This document shows, one piece after another, positions 63,817 to 64,000 of a DNA stretch of 64,000 bases (the stretch's first letter is position 1; every line of letters starts with the position of its first letter). The notes beneath the pieces are model-generated. The model ran no database searches. It was not told where the DNA came from and saw only the letters and a list, made by a program, of their open reading frames with translations. Source of the stretch: DATFWC01 sp963777755 (lineage in GTDB: Bacteria; Pseudomonadota; Alphaproteobacteria; Rhizobiales; Xanthobacteraceae). The DNA is taken from contig CAVZSC010000030.1 in assembly GCA_963777755.1 (NCBI GenBank), positions 682,001 to 746,000 of the forward strand. The letters are read 5' to 3'. The translations under genes and the position numbers were made by a program.

Positions 63817-64000
63817 ATGATCACCATCCGTCCCTGCCGTGACAACGATCGTGCGGCCATCCTTGCGATCGTCAACGCCGCCGCCGAGGCGTATCATGGT
63901 GTGATCCCGGCCGATCGATGGCACGAGCCCTACATGCCGGGGGACGAGCTCGATGGCGAGATCGCCGCCGGCGTCGTGTTCTGGGGCTATGAGGAGGACG
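63817..64000 (+). CDS. GNAT-family acetyltransferase, 5' part
   Basis: 61 codons are visible from ATG 63817 (GAGGATCGG before it), then the window ends. The start MITIRPCRDNDRAAILAIVN followed by AAAEAYHGVIPADRW is typical of GNAT N-acetyltransferases. The acetyl-CoA loop lies outside the window. The acceptor is unknown. Confidence 0.85.
   Translation, partial: MITIRPCRDNDRAAILAIVNAAAEAYHGVIPADRWHEPYMPGDELDGEIAAGVVFWGYEED

Overview
The window is GC-rich DNA with the gene content of an alphaproteobacterium of the order Hyphomicrobiales, close to the Bradyrhizobiaceae/Xanthobacteraceae. The evidence is a RegB/RegA redox two-component pair, MmcB, an intracellular PHA depolymerase with a cysteine nucleophile, glutaryl-CoA dehydrogenase, a PII-uridylyltransferase (glnD), very many periplasmic solute-binding proteins, and several families of nested palindromic intergenic repeats. 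I see no transposase, integrase, phage gene or CRISPR array. The window reads as ordinary chromosome with many transport and catabolic genes.

Layout. 1-12.5 kb (all minus strand): a partial RND efflux adaptor, then a long block that in transcription order runs TPP-dependent enzyme, livK-like binding protein, livH, livM, livG, livF, then the medium, small and large subunits of a molybdenum hydroxylase, then an NMT1-type binding protein. Most internal junctions are 4-base start/stop overlaps. It looks like one uptake, hydroxylation and decarboxylation unit for an unidentified organic substrate. 12.7-16.6 kb: tRNA-Ser(GGA), two tandem paralogous small membrane proteins, msrA, a UPF0114 protein, folE, a 27-residue membrane peptide and a cupin. 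16.8-26 kb: two flavin monooxygenase-like (LLM) genes, a sugar-lactone oxidase, a 50-residue lysine-rich protein, an orphan amino-acid-type binding protein, an alpha/beta hydrolase flanked by 69-base inverted repeats, and a TRAP transporter. 26.1-39.8 kb: mutS with a tctC gene overlapping its stop, OsmC, a cupin-like protein, a truncated ParD-like antitoxin, a zinc alcohol dehydrogenase, a sulfonate/nitrate-type ABC transporter (ssuABC-like), and glnD. 40-46 kb: a class A penicillin-binding protein, an MFS exporter, a YgjP-type metallopeptidase and phaZ. 46.1-50.8 kb: an ABC-2 exporter, regB-regA, and a decayed beta-propeller gene. 50.8-56.3 kb: mmcB, mtnA, a KynB-like hydrolase, and an operon of two unrelated binding proteins with a TauE/SafE permease. 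56.5-64 kb: an RTX calcium-binding protein, a maleate-isomerase-like protein lacking the usual cysteines, gcdH, then a secreted FrsA-like hydrolase, TctC, an MBL-fold hydrolase and the start of a GNAT acetyltransferase.

Two themes stand out. First, nine periplasmic solute-binding proteins lie in 64 kb, and only three have an obvious matching permease. Second, five conserved genes (livF, msrA, ssuB, ssuA twice, glnD) are interrupted by one- or two-base frameshifts while the sequence on both sides is fully conserved. Several of these sites fit a single extra base, so base-calling or assembly error must be considered before calling them pseudogenes. The beta-propeller gene at 49.8-50.7 kb differs: it has at least two shifts plus what looks like an internal in-frame loss, and seems truly degraded.

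All assignments were made by reading motifs and comparing with remembered family features. No database search was run.
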